Shown here: positions 24,621-34,518 of the stretch, one piece after another
How the letters are laid out: each line of letters begins with the position of its first letter
Position numbering within the stretch: the first letter of the stretch is position 1
Origin: Natronosporangium hydrolyticum
GTDB lineage: Bacteria > Actinomycetota > Actinomycetes > Mycobacteriales > Micromonosporaceae
Direction of reading: 5' to 3'
NCBI RefSeq assembly: GCF_016925615.1
Contig: NZ_CP070499.1
Coordinates: 310,001 to 374,000, forward strand
Length of the DNA: 64,000 nt
Notes under the pieces: generated by a model
What the model saw: the letters and a program-made list of their open reading frames with translations, nothing else
What the model was told of the DNA's origin: nothing
Database searches by the model: none
Made by a program: the position numbers and the translations under genes

Positions 24621-25889
24621 GTGCGTACGCCATCCCTCGGGCTACTCGCTGATCCGGACTATCGACGGCTCTTCGCCTCGACCTCGGTCAGCCAGTTCGG
24701 TTTCCAGATCACCCAACTCGCGCTTCCGCTGGTGGCGATCATGGCGCTGGCGGCGAGCCCGTTCCAGGTCGGCCTGCTGACCGCGCTGAGCACCGCCTCG
24801 TTCCTGTTGCTCGGCCTGCCGGCCGGGGCGTGGGTGGACCGGTGGCGGCGGCGGACCGTGCTGATCGTCGGTGACCTGGGGCGGGCGGTGGTGCTGATCA
24901 CCGTGCCGGTGGCCTGGTGGGCCGGGGTGCTGACGATGAGCCAGCTCTATGTGGTCGCGTTCCTGCTCGGCACCTTTACGGTCTTCTTCGATGTCGCGTA
25001 CCAGAGCTACCTGCCCCACCTGGTGGGCCGGCCCAACCTGGTGGAGGGTAACTCCAAACTGGAGTCAGTTCGGGCGCTCGCCCAGCTGGGCGGCCCTGCG
25101 CTGGCCGGGCAGCTGATCCGGTGGCTCACCGCGCCGGTGGCGCTGCTGCTCGACGCGGTGGCGATGGCGGCCTCGGCGATCTTCGTGGCCCGGATCCGCA
25201 AGCCCGAGCCGAAGCCGGCGCCGCGGCCCGACGCCCACCTGCTACGGGAGATCGGCGAAGGGCTCCGGTTCGTGCTCGGGCACCGGCTCCTGCGGCCGAT
25301 CGCGGCGACCACCGGCACCGCCAACCTGTTCGGCGCCGCCGCGATGGCGGTGACGCTGTTGTTCCTGGAGCGGGAGCTGGGCCTCAACGCCGGCACGATC
25401 GGGCTGGTGATCACCGTGGCGAGCGGCGGCGGGCTGCTCGGGGCGATCTACGCCCGCCGGCTCGCCGGCCGGTTCGGCCAGGGGCCGACGATCTGGGCGG
25501 CGATCGCGTTCACGGCGCCCTTCCAGCTGCTGATGCCGCTGGTCGCGGCGCCGGGGTGGCGGCTGTGGGTGGCGGCCGCGGGCGGGTTCGTCGCCTCGTT
25601 CGGGGTGGTGGTCTACAACGTCACCCAGGTGAGCTTCCGGCAGTCGATCACCCCCGATGCGTTGCTCGGCCGGATGAACGCGACCATCCGGTTTCTGGTC
25701 TGGGGGACGCTGCCGATCGGCGGGCTGCTCGGCGGCGTACTGGGCGAGCTGCTGGGCATCCGTGGCGCGCTGCTGGCGGCGACCGTCGCCAGCTGCTTCG
25801 CCTTCCTGCCCGCGTTCTGTTCGCCGCTGCGCGGTATGCGCCGGTTGCCGGAGCCCGACGATCCGGTCACGGTGGACGCCGTGAGCTGA
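24621..25889 (+). CDS. MFS exporter, enterobactin/macrolide type
   Basis: 422 residues with twelve hydrophobic segments. It opens LGLLADPDYRRLFASTSVSQ and contains the MFS loop AGAWVDRWRRRTVLIVGDLG, then the conserved block VTQVSFRQSITPDALLGRMN. The family exports drugs or siderophores by proton antiport. The GTG at 24621 is preferred to a TTG at 24585 because the TTG lies within a possible -35 box. It is divergent from an ArsR-like regulator, which suggests inducible efflux. It is a paralogue of the truncated gene at the left edge of the window. Confidence 0.88.
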   Translation: MRTPSLGLLADPDYRRLFASTSVSQFGFQITQLALPLVAIMALAASPFQVGLLTALSTASFLLLGLPAGAWVDRWRRRTVLIVGDLGRAVVLITVPVAWWAGVLTMSQLYVVAFLLGTFTVFFDVAYQSYLPHLVGRPNLVEGNSKLESVRALAQLGGPALAGQLIRWLTAPVALLLDAVAMAASAIFVARIRKPEPKPAPRPDAHLLREIGEGLRFVLGHRLLRPIAATTGTANLFGAAAMAVTLLFLERELGLNAGTIGLVITVASGGGLLGAIYARRLAGRFGQGPTIWAAIAFTAPFQLLMPLVAAPGWRLWVAAAGGFVASFGVVVYNVTQVSFRQSITPDALLGRMNATIRFLVWGTLPIGGLLGGVLGELLGIRGALLAATVASCFAFLPAFCSPLRGMRRLPEPDDPVTVDAVS

Positions 25890-25952
25890 GGGACGTAACG
25901 GCTGCGGGGCGCCCCCTCCGCAAACCGGGGGTGGACCGGGCATGATGCGGTT

Positions 25953-27623
25953 ATGACGGAGAACCCGCTATACACCAAGCATGCCGAGACCCTGGCTCGG
26001 GCGCTGACCGCGATCGCCGAGCGGGACTACTGGTCCCACTACCCCGAGTCGCCGAGCCCCAAGGTGTACGGTGAGCACGCCGCAACTGAGGGTAAGGCCG
26101 CGTTCGAGGCTTACCTGGGCAAACCATTCCCCTTGGACCAGCCCGGCGACCGGGTCGCCACCGAACAGAGCCCGTTCGGTATCCCGCTGGAGATCAAATA
26201 CCCCCACACCGACCCCGAGACGCTGATCACCGCCGCGACCGCTGCGCTGCCGGGGTGGCGGGATGCCGGCCCGGATGCCCGCGCCGGTGTCTGCCTGGAG
26301 ATCCTGGACCGGCTGCACCAACACGTCTTCGAGCTCGCCAACGCCGTTCACGCGACCAGCGGTCAGGCGTTCGTGATGGCTTTCCAGGCGGGTGGCCCGC
26401 ACGCCCTCGACCGGGGTCTGGAGGCGGTCGCGTACGCGTACGCGGAGCAGACGCGGCACCCGGCGACCGCGGTCTGGAGCAAGCCCGGTAAGGGTGCCCC
26501 GCTGCGGATGGCTAAGACCTTCCACGTGGTGCCGCGCGGGGTGGCGCTGGTGGTCTGCTGCAACACCTTCCCGACCTGGAACTCGTACCCGGGGCTCTTC
26601 GCCTCGCTCGCCACCGGTAACCCGGTGATCGTCAAGCCGCACCCGGGCGCGGTGCTGCCGCTGGCGGTGACCGTCCGGTACGCCCGGGAGGTGCTTGCCG
26701 AGGCCGGGTTCGACCCGAATCTGGTGCAGCTGGCGGCGGAGGCGACCAACGAGGGTCTGGCCTCCACCTTGGCGACCCGCCCGGAGGTCAAGATCATCGA
26801 CTTCACGGGCTCCACCGCGTACGGGGACTGGCTGGAGGCGAACGCCCGGCAGGCGGTGGTCTACACCGAGAAGGCCGGCGTCAACACCGTCATCGTCGAC
26901 TCCACCGACGACTTCGACGGCATGTGCCGCAACCTCGCCTTCTCGCTCAGCCTCTACAGCGGCCAGATGTGCACCACCCCGCAGAACATCCTGGTGCCGG
27001 CCGGTGGGATCGATACCGACCAGGGCCGCAAGTCCTTCGACGAGGTGGCGACCGGGATCGGCGAAGCGGTGCACAAGCTGGCGGTGGTCGACCCGGCCAA
27101 GGGCGTGGAGATCATCGGGGCGATCGCGAACCAGGCGAACCAGCAGCGGATCGACCAGGCCCGCGCCGCCGGCGAGGTGGTCCTGGACTCGATCGAGCTG
27201 ACCCACCCGACGTACCCGGCGGCGGTGGTGCGCTCGCCGCTGCTGCTCAAGCAGCGCGGCGACGCCGAGCAGGTGTACGGCGAGGAGTGGTTCGGGCCGA
27301 TCTCCTTCCTGGTCGCCACCGACTCCACCGAGGCGAGTCTGGCGGTGTTCCAGCGCGTGGTGGGCGCCCGTGGCGCCCTGACCGCCGCCGTCTACAGCAC
27401 CGACGAGCAGGTGCTCGCCGAGGCGGAGCGCGCGGCGGTGGCGGTCGGCGTCAACCTCTCATGCAACCTGACCGGCGGGGTCTTCGTGAACCAGTCGGCG
27501 GCCTTCTCCGACTTTCACGCCACCGGCGCCAATCCGGCGGCGAACGCGGCGCTCACCGACGGGGCGTACGTGGCGAACCGGTTCCGGGTGGTGCAGTCTC
27601 GCCGGCACCTTGCTGCGGAGTGA
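25953..27623 (+). CDS. paaN: PaaN-type aldehyde dehydrogenase of phenylacetate degradation
   Basis: 556 residues. The ALDH superfamily fold is seen in VALVVCCNTFPTWNSYPGLF, GNPVIVKPHPGAVLPL and IIDFTGSTAYGDWLEAN, with the catalytic cysteine in SGQMCTTPQNILVP. The long N-terminus (YTKHAETLARALTAIAERDY, then YWSHYPESPSPKVYGE) and overall length fit PaaN, the standalone dehydrogenase acting on the ring-opened phenylacetyl-CoA aldehyde. No other paa genes are in the window, so it is isolated from its pathway. ATG start; monocistronic. Confidence 0.85.
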   Translation: MTENPLYTKHAETLARALTAIAERDYWSHYPESPSPKVYGEHAATEGKAAFEAYLGKPFPLDQPGDRVATEQSPFGIPLEIKYPHTDPETLITAATAALPGWRDAGPDARAGVCLEILDRLHQHVFELANAVHATSGQAFVMAFQAGGPHALDRGLEAVAYAYAEQTRHPATAVWSKPGKGAPLRMAKTFHVVPRGVALVVCCNTFPTWNSYPGLFASLATGNPVIVKPHPGAVLPLAVTVRYAREVLAEAGFDPNLVQLAAEATNEGLASTLATRPEVKIIDFTGSTAYGDWLEANARQAVVYTEKAGVNTVIVDSTDDFDGMCRNLAFSLSLYSGQMCTTPQNILVPAGGIDTDQGRKSFDEVATGIGEAVHKLAVVDPAKGVEIIGAIANQANQQRIDQARAAGEVVLDSIELTHPTYPAAVVRSPLLLKQRGDAEQVYGEEWFGPISFLVATDSTEASLAVFQRVVGARGALTAAVYSTDEQVLAEAERAAVAVGVNLSCNLTGGVFVNQSAAFSDFHATGANPAANAALTDGAYVANRFRVVQSRRHLAAE

Positions 27624-27657
27624 AATCCCCTCGGCTAACCGGTGGTTAACACTGCTT

Positions 27658-27680
27658 ATAGCCGCTTATGAGGCTTTTTT
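27658..27680 (+). terminator. putative intrinsic terminator after paaN
   Basis: A short AGCC/GGCT stem (27660-27663 with 27672-27675) is followed by six T. T-runs are rare in this DNA. A second hairpin, TAACC-GGT-GGTTA, lies just upstream. The stem is short, so confidence is moderate. Confidence 0.45.
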
Positions 27681-27796
27681 CCGCAGCCGAGTTGGCCGAT
27701 GGAGCGTGCACCGTTCGGAGGGTTGGGGTAGCGTGCGGATCTGATCGTCTCAACGACAACAGACGGTTCCGGTAGTACCGAAGTAAGGGAAGCAGC

Positions 27797-28000
27797 GTGG
27801 CACAGGGCACGGTTAAGTGGTTCAACAGCGAGAAGGGCTACGGCTTCATCGCCGTAGACGGCGGCGAGGACGTCTTCGTCCACTTCTCGGCGATCGAGAT
27901 GGATGGCTACAAGGCCCTCGACGACGGCCAGCGGGTCGAGTTCGAGGTGGTGCAGGGCCAGAAGGGTCCGCAGGCAGAGCGGGTGCGGCTGGTCGGGTAG
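27797..28000 (+). CDS. cold shock protein, CspA family
   Basis: 67 residues forming one cold-shock domain: [18 protein letters not shown] carries RNP1 (KGYGFI) and [17 protein letters not shown] carries RNP2 (VFVHF). It binds single-stranded RNA and DNA and acts as an RNA chaperone. The GTG start follows a 170-base leader with GGTAGTACC hairpin potential and AAGGGAAGC as ribosome site. A strong hairpin at 28025-28060 ends the unit, so it is monocistronic. Confidence 0.95.
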   Translation: MAQGTVKWFNSEKGYGFIAVDGGEDVFVHFSAIEMDGYKALDDGQRVEFEVVQGQKGPQAERVRLVG

Positions 28001-28024
28001 CGTTCCGATCGCTTCATACGTAAC

Positions 28025-28060
28025 CAGCAGGGGCGTCGACGGCCGTCGGCGCCCCTGCTG
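28025..28060 (+). terminator. strong hairpin terminator after the cold-shock gene
   Basis: CAGCAGGGGCG (28025-28035) and CGCCCCTGCTG (28050-28060) are exact 11-bp inverted arms around a 14-base loop. It starts 25 bases after the stop codon. There is no T-tract, typical for actinobacterial terminators. Confidence 0.75.
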
Positions 28061-28125
28061 CCGGTCCGGGTGCGGCGTGGCGAGGGTCCGACGCCCGATG
28101 AGGCGACTGCTAGCCTGCTGATCTC

Positions 28126-29103
28126 ATGAGCCCCCCTCCCTCGCACCCGGACCCTTACGACCCCACCTCCTACGGCCACCCGGCCGGCGGGCCGCCGGAT
28201 CCGCTGGTGCCCGCCCCGGCGGGCGGGCTCGCGGCGTTGCTTGAGCGGCTGGTCGCGACCCTGCGCCGCAGCGGCCGGAGCCTGCTCTGGATCATGCTCC
28301 TCACCTTCGCGTTGCCGCAGGTGGTGTGGACCGCGTTGCTGGACTCGATCAGCGACGGCACGCTGCCGTACGGCAGTACGGTCGCGGTCGACCCGGAGAC
28401 CGCTGAAGCCGAGCCGTTCGCGCCGCTCGAGGAGATGTTCGGCGCGGTCAGTGGCGAAGGCTGGCTGATGATCGTGGCGGCCACGGTGGGGGTCGCGGCA
28501 TTCGCCGCGCTCGGCTGGGCCGCCTCGGTGTGGGCGGTCACCCAGGCCGCTGCCGGGCTGCCGGTGACGGTGGCCGAGGCGCTGCCGGCGGGGATGCGGC
28601 GGATGCTGCCGATGCTCGGCTGGTACCTGGTCTACGGGCTGCTGATCGCGGTCGGGTTGGTGTTGTGCGTGCTGCCCGGCCTGTACCTCGCCGCCGCGGC
28701 GGCGCTGTTTGGATTCGTGGTGGTCTACGAACGAGGCCGCAACCCGATCGCCCGCTCGTTCCAGCTGGTGCATCAGGGGCTGGGGGCTGGGCTGGCCCGG
28801 GTGGCGTTGCTGTTCACCTTTATGCTGCTCGCCTCCTGCCTGCTGGGCGGGGTGACCGCGCTGTTGGGGCTGGGCACCGCCGAGACCACCACCGGCCGGA
28901 TCGCCGGCAGCGCGGTCGATTCGCTGCTGACGCTGCCGCTGAGCATCGTGCTGCTGGTCGGGTTGCTGCTGACCTACGCGCAGTCCCGGGCGAGGTTGGA
29001 GCCGCTGACCACGGTGGTGCTGTGGAACGAGGCGAACCCGCCGGAGCCGACCGCGCCGGGCTACCCCACCGACCCGGCGGGTGGGCCGGCGCCGTCGAGC
29101 TGA
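28126..29103 (+). CDS. multi-span membrane protein, glycerophosphodiesterase-membrane-domain-like
   Basis: 325 residues. A Pro-rich N-terminus (PPPSHPDPYDPTSYGHPAGG) is followed by about six hydrophobic helices between residues 57 and 285, including WYLVYGLLIAVGLVLCVLPG and the FVVVYERGRNPIARSFQLVH block. That block is typical of DUF7544/GDPD-membrane-domain-like proteins in actinomycetes. A Pro-rich tail ends it. Function unknown; probably an integral membrane protein of stress or envelope biology. ATG start; stands alone between the csp and groEL units. Confidence 0.75.
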   Translation: MSPPPSHPDPYDPTSYGHPAGGPPDPLVPAPAGGLAALLERLVATLRRSGRSLLWIMLLTFALPQVVWTALLDSISDGTLPYGSTVAVDPETAEAEPFAPLEEMFGAVSGEGWLMIVAATVGVAAFAALGWAASVWAVTQAAAGLPVTVAEALPAGMRRMLPMLGWYLVYGLLIAVGLVLCVLPGLYLAAAAALFGFVVVYERGRNPIARSFQLVHQGLGAGLARVALLFTFMLLASCLLGGVTALLGLGTAETTTGRIAGSAVDSLLTLPLSIVLLVGLLLTYAQSRARLEPLTTVVLWNEANPPEPTAPGYPTDPAGGPAPSS

Positions 29104-29166
29104 CCGGCTGGGCTCGGCGGATGTCCGATGTGGGAAGCGACACCGCACCGGTTACCCGGGGATCAG

Positions 29167-29228
29167 CTTGCACTCGCCCCATGAGAGTGCTAAACAAGGT
29201 ACTAGCACTCGCTCCCTGTGAGTGCCAG
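29167..29228 (+). promoter_or_regulatory. two tandem CIRCE operators upstream of groEL
   Basis: CIRCE 1 is CTTGCACTC (29167-29175), nine bases, GAGTGCTAA (29185-29193). CIRCE 2 is CTAGCACTC (29202-29210), nine bases, GAGTGCCAG (29220-29228). Both match the TTAGCACTC-N9-GAGTGCTAA pattern bound by HrcA. The centres are 35 bases apart. About 265 bases of untranslated leader separate them from groEL; I see no other gene in it. Heat-shock control through HrcA is expected. Confidence 0.9.
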
Positions 29229-29363
29229 CAACAGGTCGGGGCGGTAGGGCCCATGGTTGTGTCGTCGGCGCCATCGGTGCTGGTCGGCCAGCTTGGGCCG
29301 GTCGTCGCGGGCTATCCGGCCCGGCCGGCGAGCCTGACTTCGGTCGGGTTCGAAGGTGCGTAA

Positions 29364-31115
<1,752 letters not shown>

Positions 31116-31135
31116 GCAGTCCAGCCCCGCTTTTT

Positions 31136-31204
31136 CCGCGCCGATCATGAGCCAGTTGACAGACTCGCCCGGCGAGTCCGTCGACCAGCTCATGATCGGC
31201 GCGG
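31136..31204. repeat. long hairpin of the GATCATG family after groEL (copy 2)
   Basis: Two 34-base arms (31136-31169 and 31171-31204) are inverted copies with four mismatches around a one-base centre; the outer part is CCGCGCCGATCATGAGC. It begins 20 bases after the groEL stop, next to a TTTTT run, and probably acts as its terminator. The GATCATG core links it to the other palindromes, but the arm sequence differs from the GGACCTAGG type. Confidence 0.75.
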
Positions 31205-31229
31205 AATGGCGTGCGGCTACGGTTGACGG

Positions 31230-32996
31230 GTGCGTGACCCGGAGACCTCCCGATTCGCCGCTGGCCGGCTGAGCCCGGCCCGGCGAAAGACTGATCTGGA
31301 CCGGCTACGGTCCGAGACCTTCGACGTGCTGGTGATCGGCGGCGGTGTCACCGGCGCCGGCGCCGCAGTCGACGCCGCCGCGCGTGGCCTGTCGGTCGCG
31401 CTGGTAGAGGCCCGTGACTTGGCGGCCGGCACCTCCTCCCGATCCACCAAGCTCATTCACGGCGGGCTGCGCTACCTCGAACAAGCCGAGTTCCCGCTGG
31501 TCCACGAAGCGCTCGCGGAGCGGGAACTGCTGGCCGGCCGGCTCGCCCCCCATCTGGTCCGGCCGGTGCCGATCCTGCTGCCACTACCAGCCAAAGCCTG
31601 GCCGGTCCGGGCCGGCCTGCGCGCCTACTACGGGGCCGGGGTCGCGCTCTACGACGCCTTCGCCGGGCTGGTCGGGCAGGGACGGGTGGTGCCGAAGCAC
31701 CGGCACCTGTCCCGGGCCGCCACCCGCCGACTCTTCCCCAGCCTGCGGCCGGACGCCACCGGCGGCGCCATCCGCTTCTACGACGGCCAGGTCGACGACG
31801 CCCGGCTGGTCGTGACGCTCGCCCGGACCGCAGCCAGCCTCGGCGCCGCGGTGGTGACCAGCACCCGGGTGACCGACCTGCGCGACGACGGGGAGCAGAT
31901 CACCGGCGCCCGGGTGCGGGAGCTGGAGAGCGGCGAGGAGATCGATGTCCGCGCCCGGGTGGTGGTCGCGGCGACCGGAGTGTGGAGCGACGATCTCACC
32001 AAGATGCTGCCCCGGGCCCGGCCTGGGCTGCGGGTGAGGGCGAGCAAGGGCGTCCATCTGATGGTCTCCCGGTCGGCGATCTCCGGCGAGGTGGGGCTGC
32101 TGCTGCGGACGCCCAGCTCGGTGCTGTTCGCGCTGCCGTGGGGTGGCCACTGGCTGATCGGCACCACCGACACCGACTGGGAGCTGGACCGGGCCCACCC
32201 GGCCGCCTCCGCGCACGACATCGGGTACCTGCTCAATCAGCTCAACCAGGTGCTGGACCGGCCGCTGACCGAGGCCGACATCGAAGGCGTGTACGCCGGG
32301 CTGCGACCGCTGCTGGCCGGCGAGGACGAGGCGACCTCGGCGCTCTCCCGAGAGCACGCCGTGGTGGCGCCGATGCCGGGGCTGCTGCTGGTGGCCGGCG
32401 GCAAGCTGACCACCTACCGGGTGATGGCCGCGGATGTGGTGGACATCGCGGCGCAGCAGCTCGGGGTGGCCCGGCGGTCGAGCACCGCCCGGCTGCCGTT
32501 GCTCGGCGCCGACGGCTACGCCGCGATGTGGTGGGACCGGGCGGCGCTGGCGGCCCGGTTCGGCGTACCGGTGGGCGTGGTGGAGCACCTGCTGGAGCGT
32601 TACGGCACGCTGACCCCGGAGGTGCTGGCGATCGCGGCCGCGGATAAGGAGCTGGCGGCGCCGCTGACTGGTGCCCCGGAGTATCTGGCCGCGGAGATCG
32701 TCTACGCGGCGCGGACGGAGGCGGTGGTGCACCTGGAGGATGCGCTGACCCGCCGGACCCGGATCTCGATCGAGACCCCGCATCGGGGCGAGGCGACCGC
32801 CCGGCACGCGGCGCAGCTGCTCGGCGCCGAGCTCGGATGGTCGGAAGCGCAGGTCGAGCGGGAGATCGCGCACTACCTGACCCGGGTGGCCGCGGAGCGG
32901 GAGTCGCAGCGGATGCCCGACGACCAGACCGCCGACGCGGCCCGGCTGGGCGCGCCCGACCTGCGCGGGCCGGACCAGCCGGTCGGCGAGGGGTGA
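31230..32996 (+). CDS. glpD: FAD-dependent glycerol-3-phosphate dehydrogenase
   Basis: 588 residues from a GTG. The FAD-binding Rossmann motif is FDVLVIGGGVTGAGAAVDAA, and SRSTKLIHGGLRYLEQAEFP is the GlpD signature. WLIGTTDTDWE, DIEGVYAGLRPLL and GGKLTTYRVMA are further family blocks, with the helical C-terminal DAO_C domain. It oxidises glycerol-3-phosphate to dihydroxyacetone phosphate at the membrane and passes electrons to quinone. It has almost no leader; ATGGCGTGCGGCTACGGT upstream may include the -10. No glpK or glpF is adjacent. Confidence 0.93.
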   Translation: MRDPETSRFAAGRLSPARRKTDLDRLRSETFDVLVIGGGVTGAGAAVDAAARGLSVALVEARDLAAGTSSRSTKLIHGGLRYLEQAEFPLVHEALAERELLAGRLAPHLVRPVPILLPLPAKAWPVRAGLRAYYGAGVALYDAFAGLVGQGRVVPKHRHLSRAATRRLFPSLRPDATGGAIRFYDGQVDDARLVVTLARTAASLGAAVVTSTRVTDLRDDGEQITGARVRELESGEEIDVRARVVVAATGVWSDDLTKMLPRARPGLRVRASKGVHLMVSRSAISGEVGLLLRTPSSVLFALPWGGHWLIGTTDTDWELDRAHPAASAHDIGYLLNQLNQVLDRPLTEADIEGVYAGLRPLLAGEDEATSALSREHAVVAPMPGLLLVAGGKLTTYRVMAADVVDIAAQQLGVARRSSTARLPLLGADGYAAMWWDRAALAARFGVPVGVVEHLLERYGTLTPEVLAIAAADKELAAPLTGAPEYLAAEIVYAARTEAVVHLEDALTRRTRISIETPHRGEATARHAAQLLGAELGWSEAQVEREIAHYLTRVAAERESQRMPDDQTADAARLGAPDLRGPDQPVGEG

Positions 32997-33000
32997 TCGG

Positions 33001-34413
33001 TCACCCGGGCGGCGGCACCACCTTGCCCGGGTTGAGCAGATTGTCAGGGTCGAGCGCGTGTTTGATGGCCTGATGCACCCGGCCGCCGACCGGGCCTAGC
33101 TCCTGCGCCAACCACTGCCGCTTGAGCAGGCCCACGCCATGCTCGCCGGTGCTGGTGCCGCCCACCGACAGTGCCAGCTCCATGATCTCGTCGAAGACCG
33201 CCTGACCCCGGGCGACGCTGTCCGGGTCGGCCCGGTCGACCACGATGTTGGGGTGGAGGTTCCCGTCACCGGCGTGGGCGATCACCCCGACCATAGTCTG
33301 CCGCGCCGCGGCGATCCGGGCGATCCCGTCCAGCACCTCCGCCAACGCGGTCCGGGGGACGGCGATGTCGTCGACGATCACGCCGCCGTTACCGCCCGGG
33401 AATGCCTTGGCCGCGGCGTGCTCGATGCTGTGGTATGCGAGCCGCCGGGCCGCGAGTAGCGCCTGTGCCTCGGTGGCGTCGGTGGCTGCGTACACCTCGG
33501 CGGCGCCGGCCTGCTGGCAGAGCTGCTCCACGATGGCGAGGTCGGCGGCGGCGCTCGCCCCGGTGTCCACCGCCACCAGCAGCAGCGCGGCCGCGTCGGT
33601 GCGCAGCCCCATCGGCTGGTACGCCTCGATCGCCGCCAGGTGGGTCTGGTCGACCAGCTCCAGCAGGCTCGGGGTGGTGCCGGCGGCGGTGAGCGCGGCG
33701 ACCGCCGCCCCGGCGGCTGCGGTGGTGTCGAAGACCGCGACCAGGGTCAGCGACTCGGCCGGCGCCGGCTTCAGCCCCAGGGTGATCTCGGTGATCACCC
33801 CGAGGGTGCCCTCGGAGCCGACGAAGAGCCGGGTCAGGTCGTAGCCGGCGACTCCTTTCGGGGTACGGCGGCCGGTGCGCAGCACCTCGCCGCCGGCGAG
33901 CACCACCTCCAGGCCCAGGACGTACTCGCTGGTGACGCCGTACTTGACGCAGCACATGCCGCCGGCGTTGGTGGCGACGTTGCCGCCGATGGTCGACGAC
34001 TCCCAGGAGCCGGGGTCGGGCGGGAACCGGAGCCGGTGGGGCGCGAGCGCCTGTGCGAGGGCGGCGTTGACCACCCCGGGCTGCACGACCGCCAGCCGGT
34101 TGAGCGGATCGATCTCGAGGATCTGGTCCATGTTGGTGAGCGAGAGCACCAGTGCGCCGTCGCCGGCGTTGGCGCCGCCGGCCAGGCCGGTGCGGGCGCC
34201 CTGCGGCACCACCGGCACGCCGTACTGGCCGGCGAGCGTGATGGTGGTCGCCACCTGCTCGGTGGTGGTCGGGCGGACCACCGCGGCGGGCAGGCCAGCG
34301 GGGCAGAGCCCGGCCTCGTCGCGTTGGTGGCTGCGCCGGAGGTCCGGATCGGTGAGCACGGCGCCGGGCGGCAGCGCCCCGGTCAGCGCGTCGATGAGAG
34401 TGCTGCTCCCCAT
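33001..34413 (-). CDS. FAD-binding oxidase, GlcD / D-lactate dehydrogenase family
   Basis: 470 residues. FAD_binding_4 (PCMH) domain: TTTEQVATTITLAGQYGVPV, VVPQGARTGLAGGANAGDGA and WESSTIGGNVATNAGGMCCV, followed by GYDLTRLFVGSEGTLGVITE. The C-terminal FAD-oxidase domain has VIAHAGDGNLHPNIVV and STGEHGVGLLKRQWL, with the conserved histidines. It oxidises a 2-hydroxy acid such as glycolate or D-lactate. It converges on glpD, five bases away. ATG start at 34413. No glcE or glcF partners are present, so a D-lactate-type single-subunit enzyme is more likely. Confidence 0.9.
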   Translation of the reverse strand: MGSSTLIDALTGALPPGAVLTDPDLRRSHQRDEAGLCPAGLPAAVVRPTTTEQVATTITLAGQYGVPVVPQGARTGLAGGANAGDGALVLSLTNMDQILEIDPLNRLAVVQPGVVNAALAQALAPHRLRFPPDPGSWESSTIGGNVATNAGGMCCVKYGVTSEYVLGLEVVLAGGEVLRTGRRTPKGVAGYDLTRLFVGSEGTLGVITEITLGLKPAPAESLTLVAVFDTTAAAGAAVAALTAAGTTPSLLELVDQTHLAAIEAYQPMGLRTDAAALLLVAVDTGASAAADLAIVEQLCQQAGAAEVYAATDATEAQALLAARRLAYHSIEHAAAKAFPGGNGGVIVDDIAVPRTALAEVLDGIARIAAARQTMVGVIAHAGDGNLHPNIVVDRADPDSVARGQAVFDEIMELALSVGGTSTGEHGVGLLKRQWLAQELGPVGGRVHQAIKHALDPDNLLNPGKVVPPPG

Positions 34414-34434
34414 CCGGCCACCCTACCCCCAGTG

Positions 34435-34496
34435 TTGATCATGGAGTTTGGGTGCCAAATCCGGGCTGATCATGTGCCTTGGTTCATGATCGGTGC
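34435..34496. repeat. GATCATG palindromic element, copy 3
   Basis: Begins TTGATCATGGAGTTTGGGTG, with GGCTGATCATG in its middle and GGTTCATGATC near its end. It is less symmetric than other copies. It lies between the divergent starts of the oxidase (34413) and the PrsW gene (34519), so it may overlap their promoters. Confidence 0.6.
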
Positions 34497-34518
34497 GGTG
34501 GGGTCGTAGGCTCGGGGC

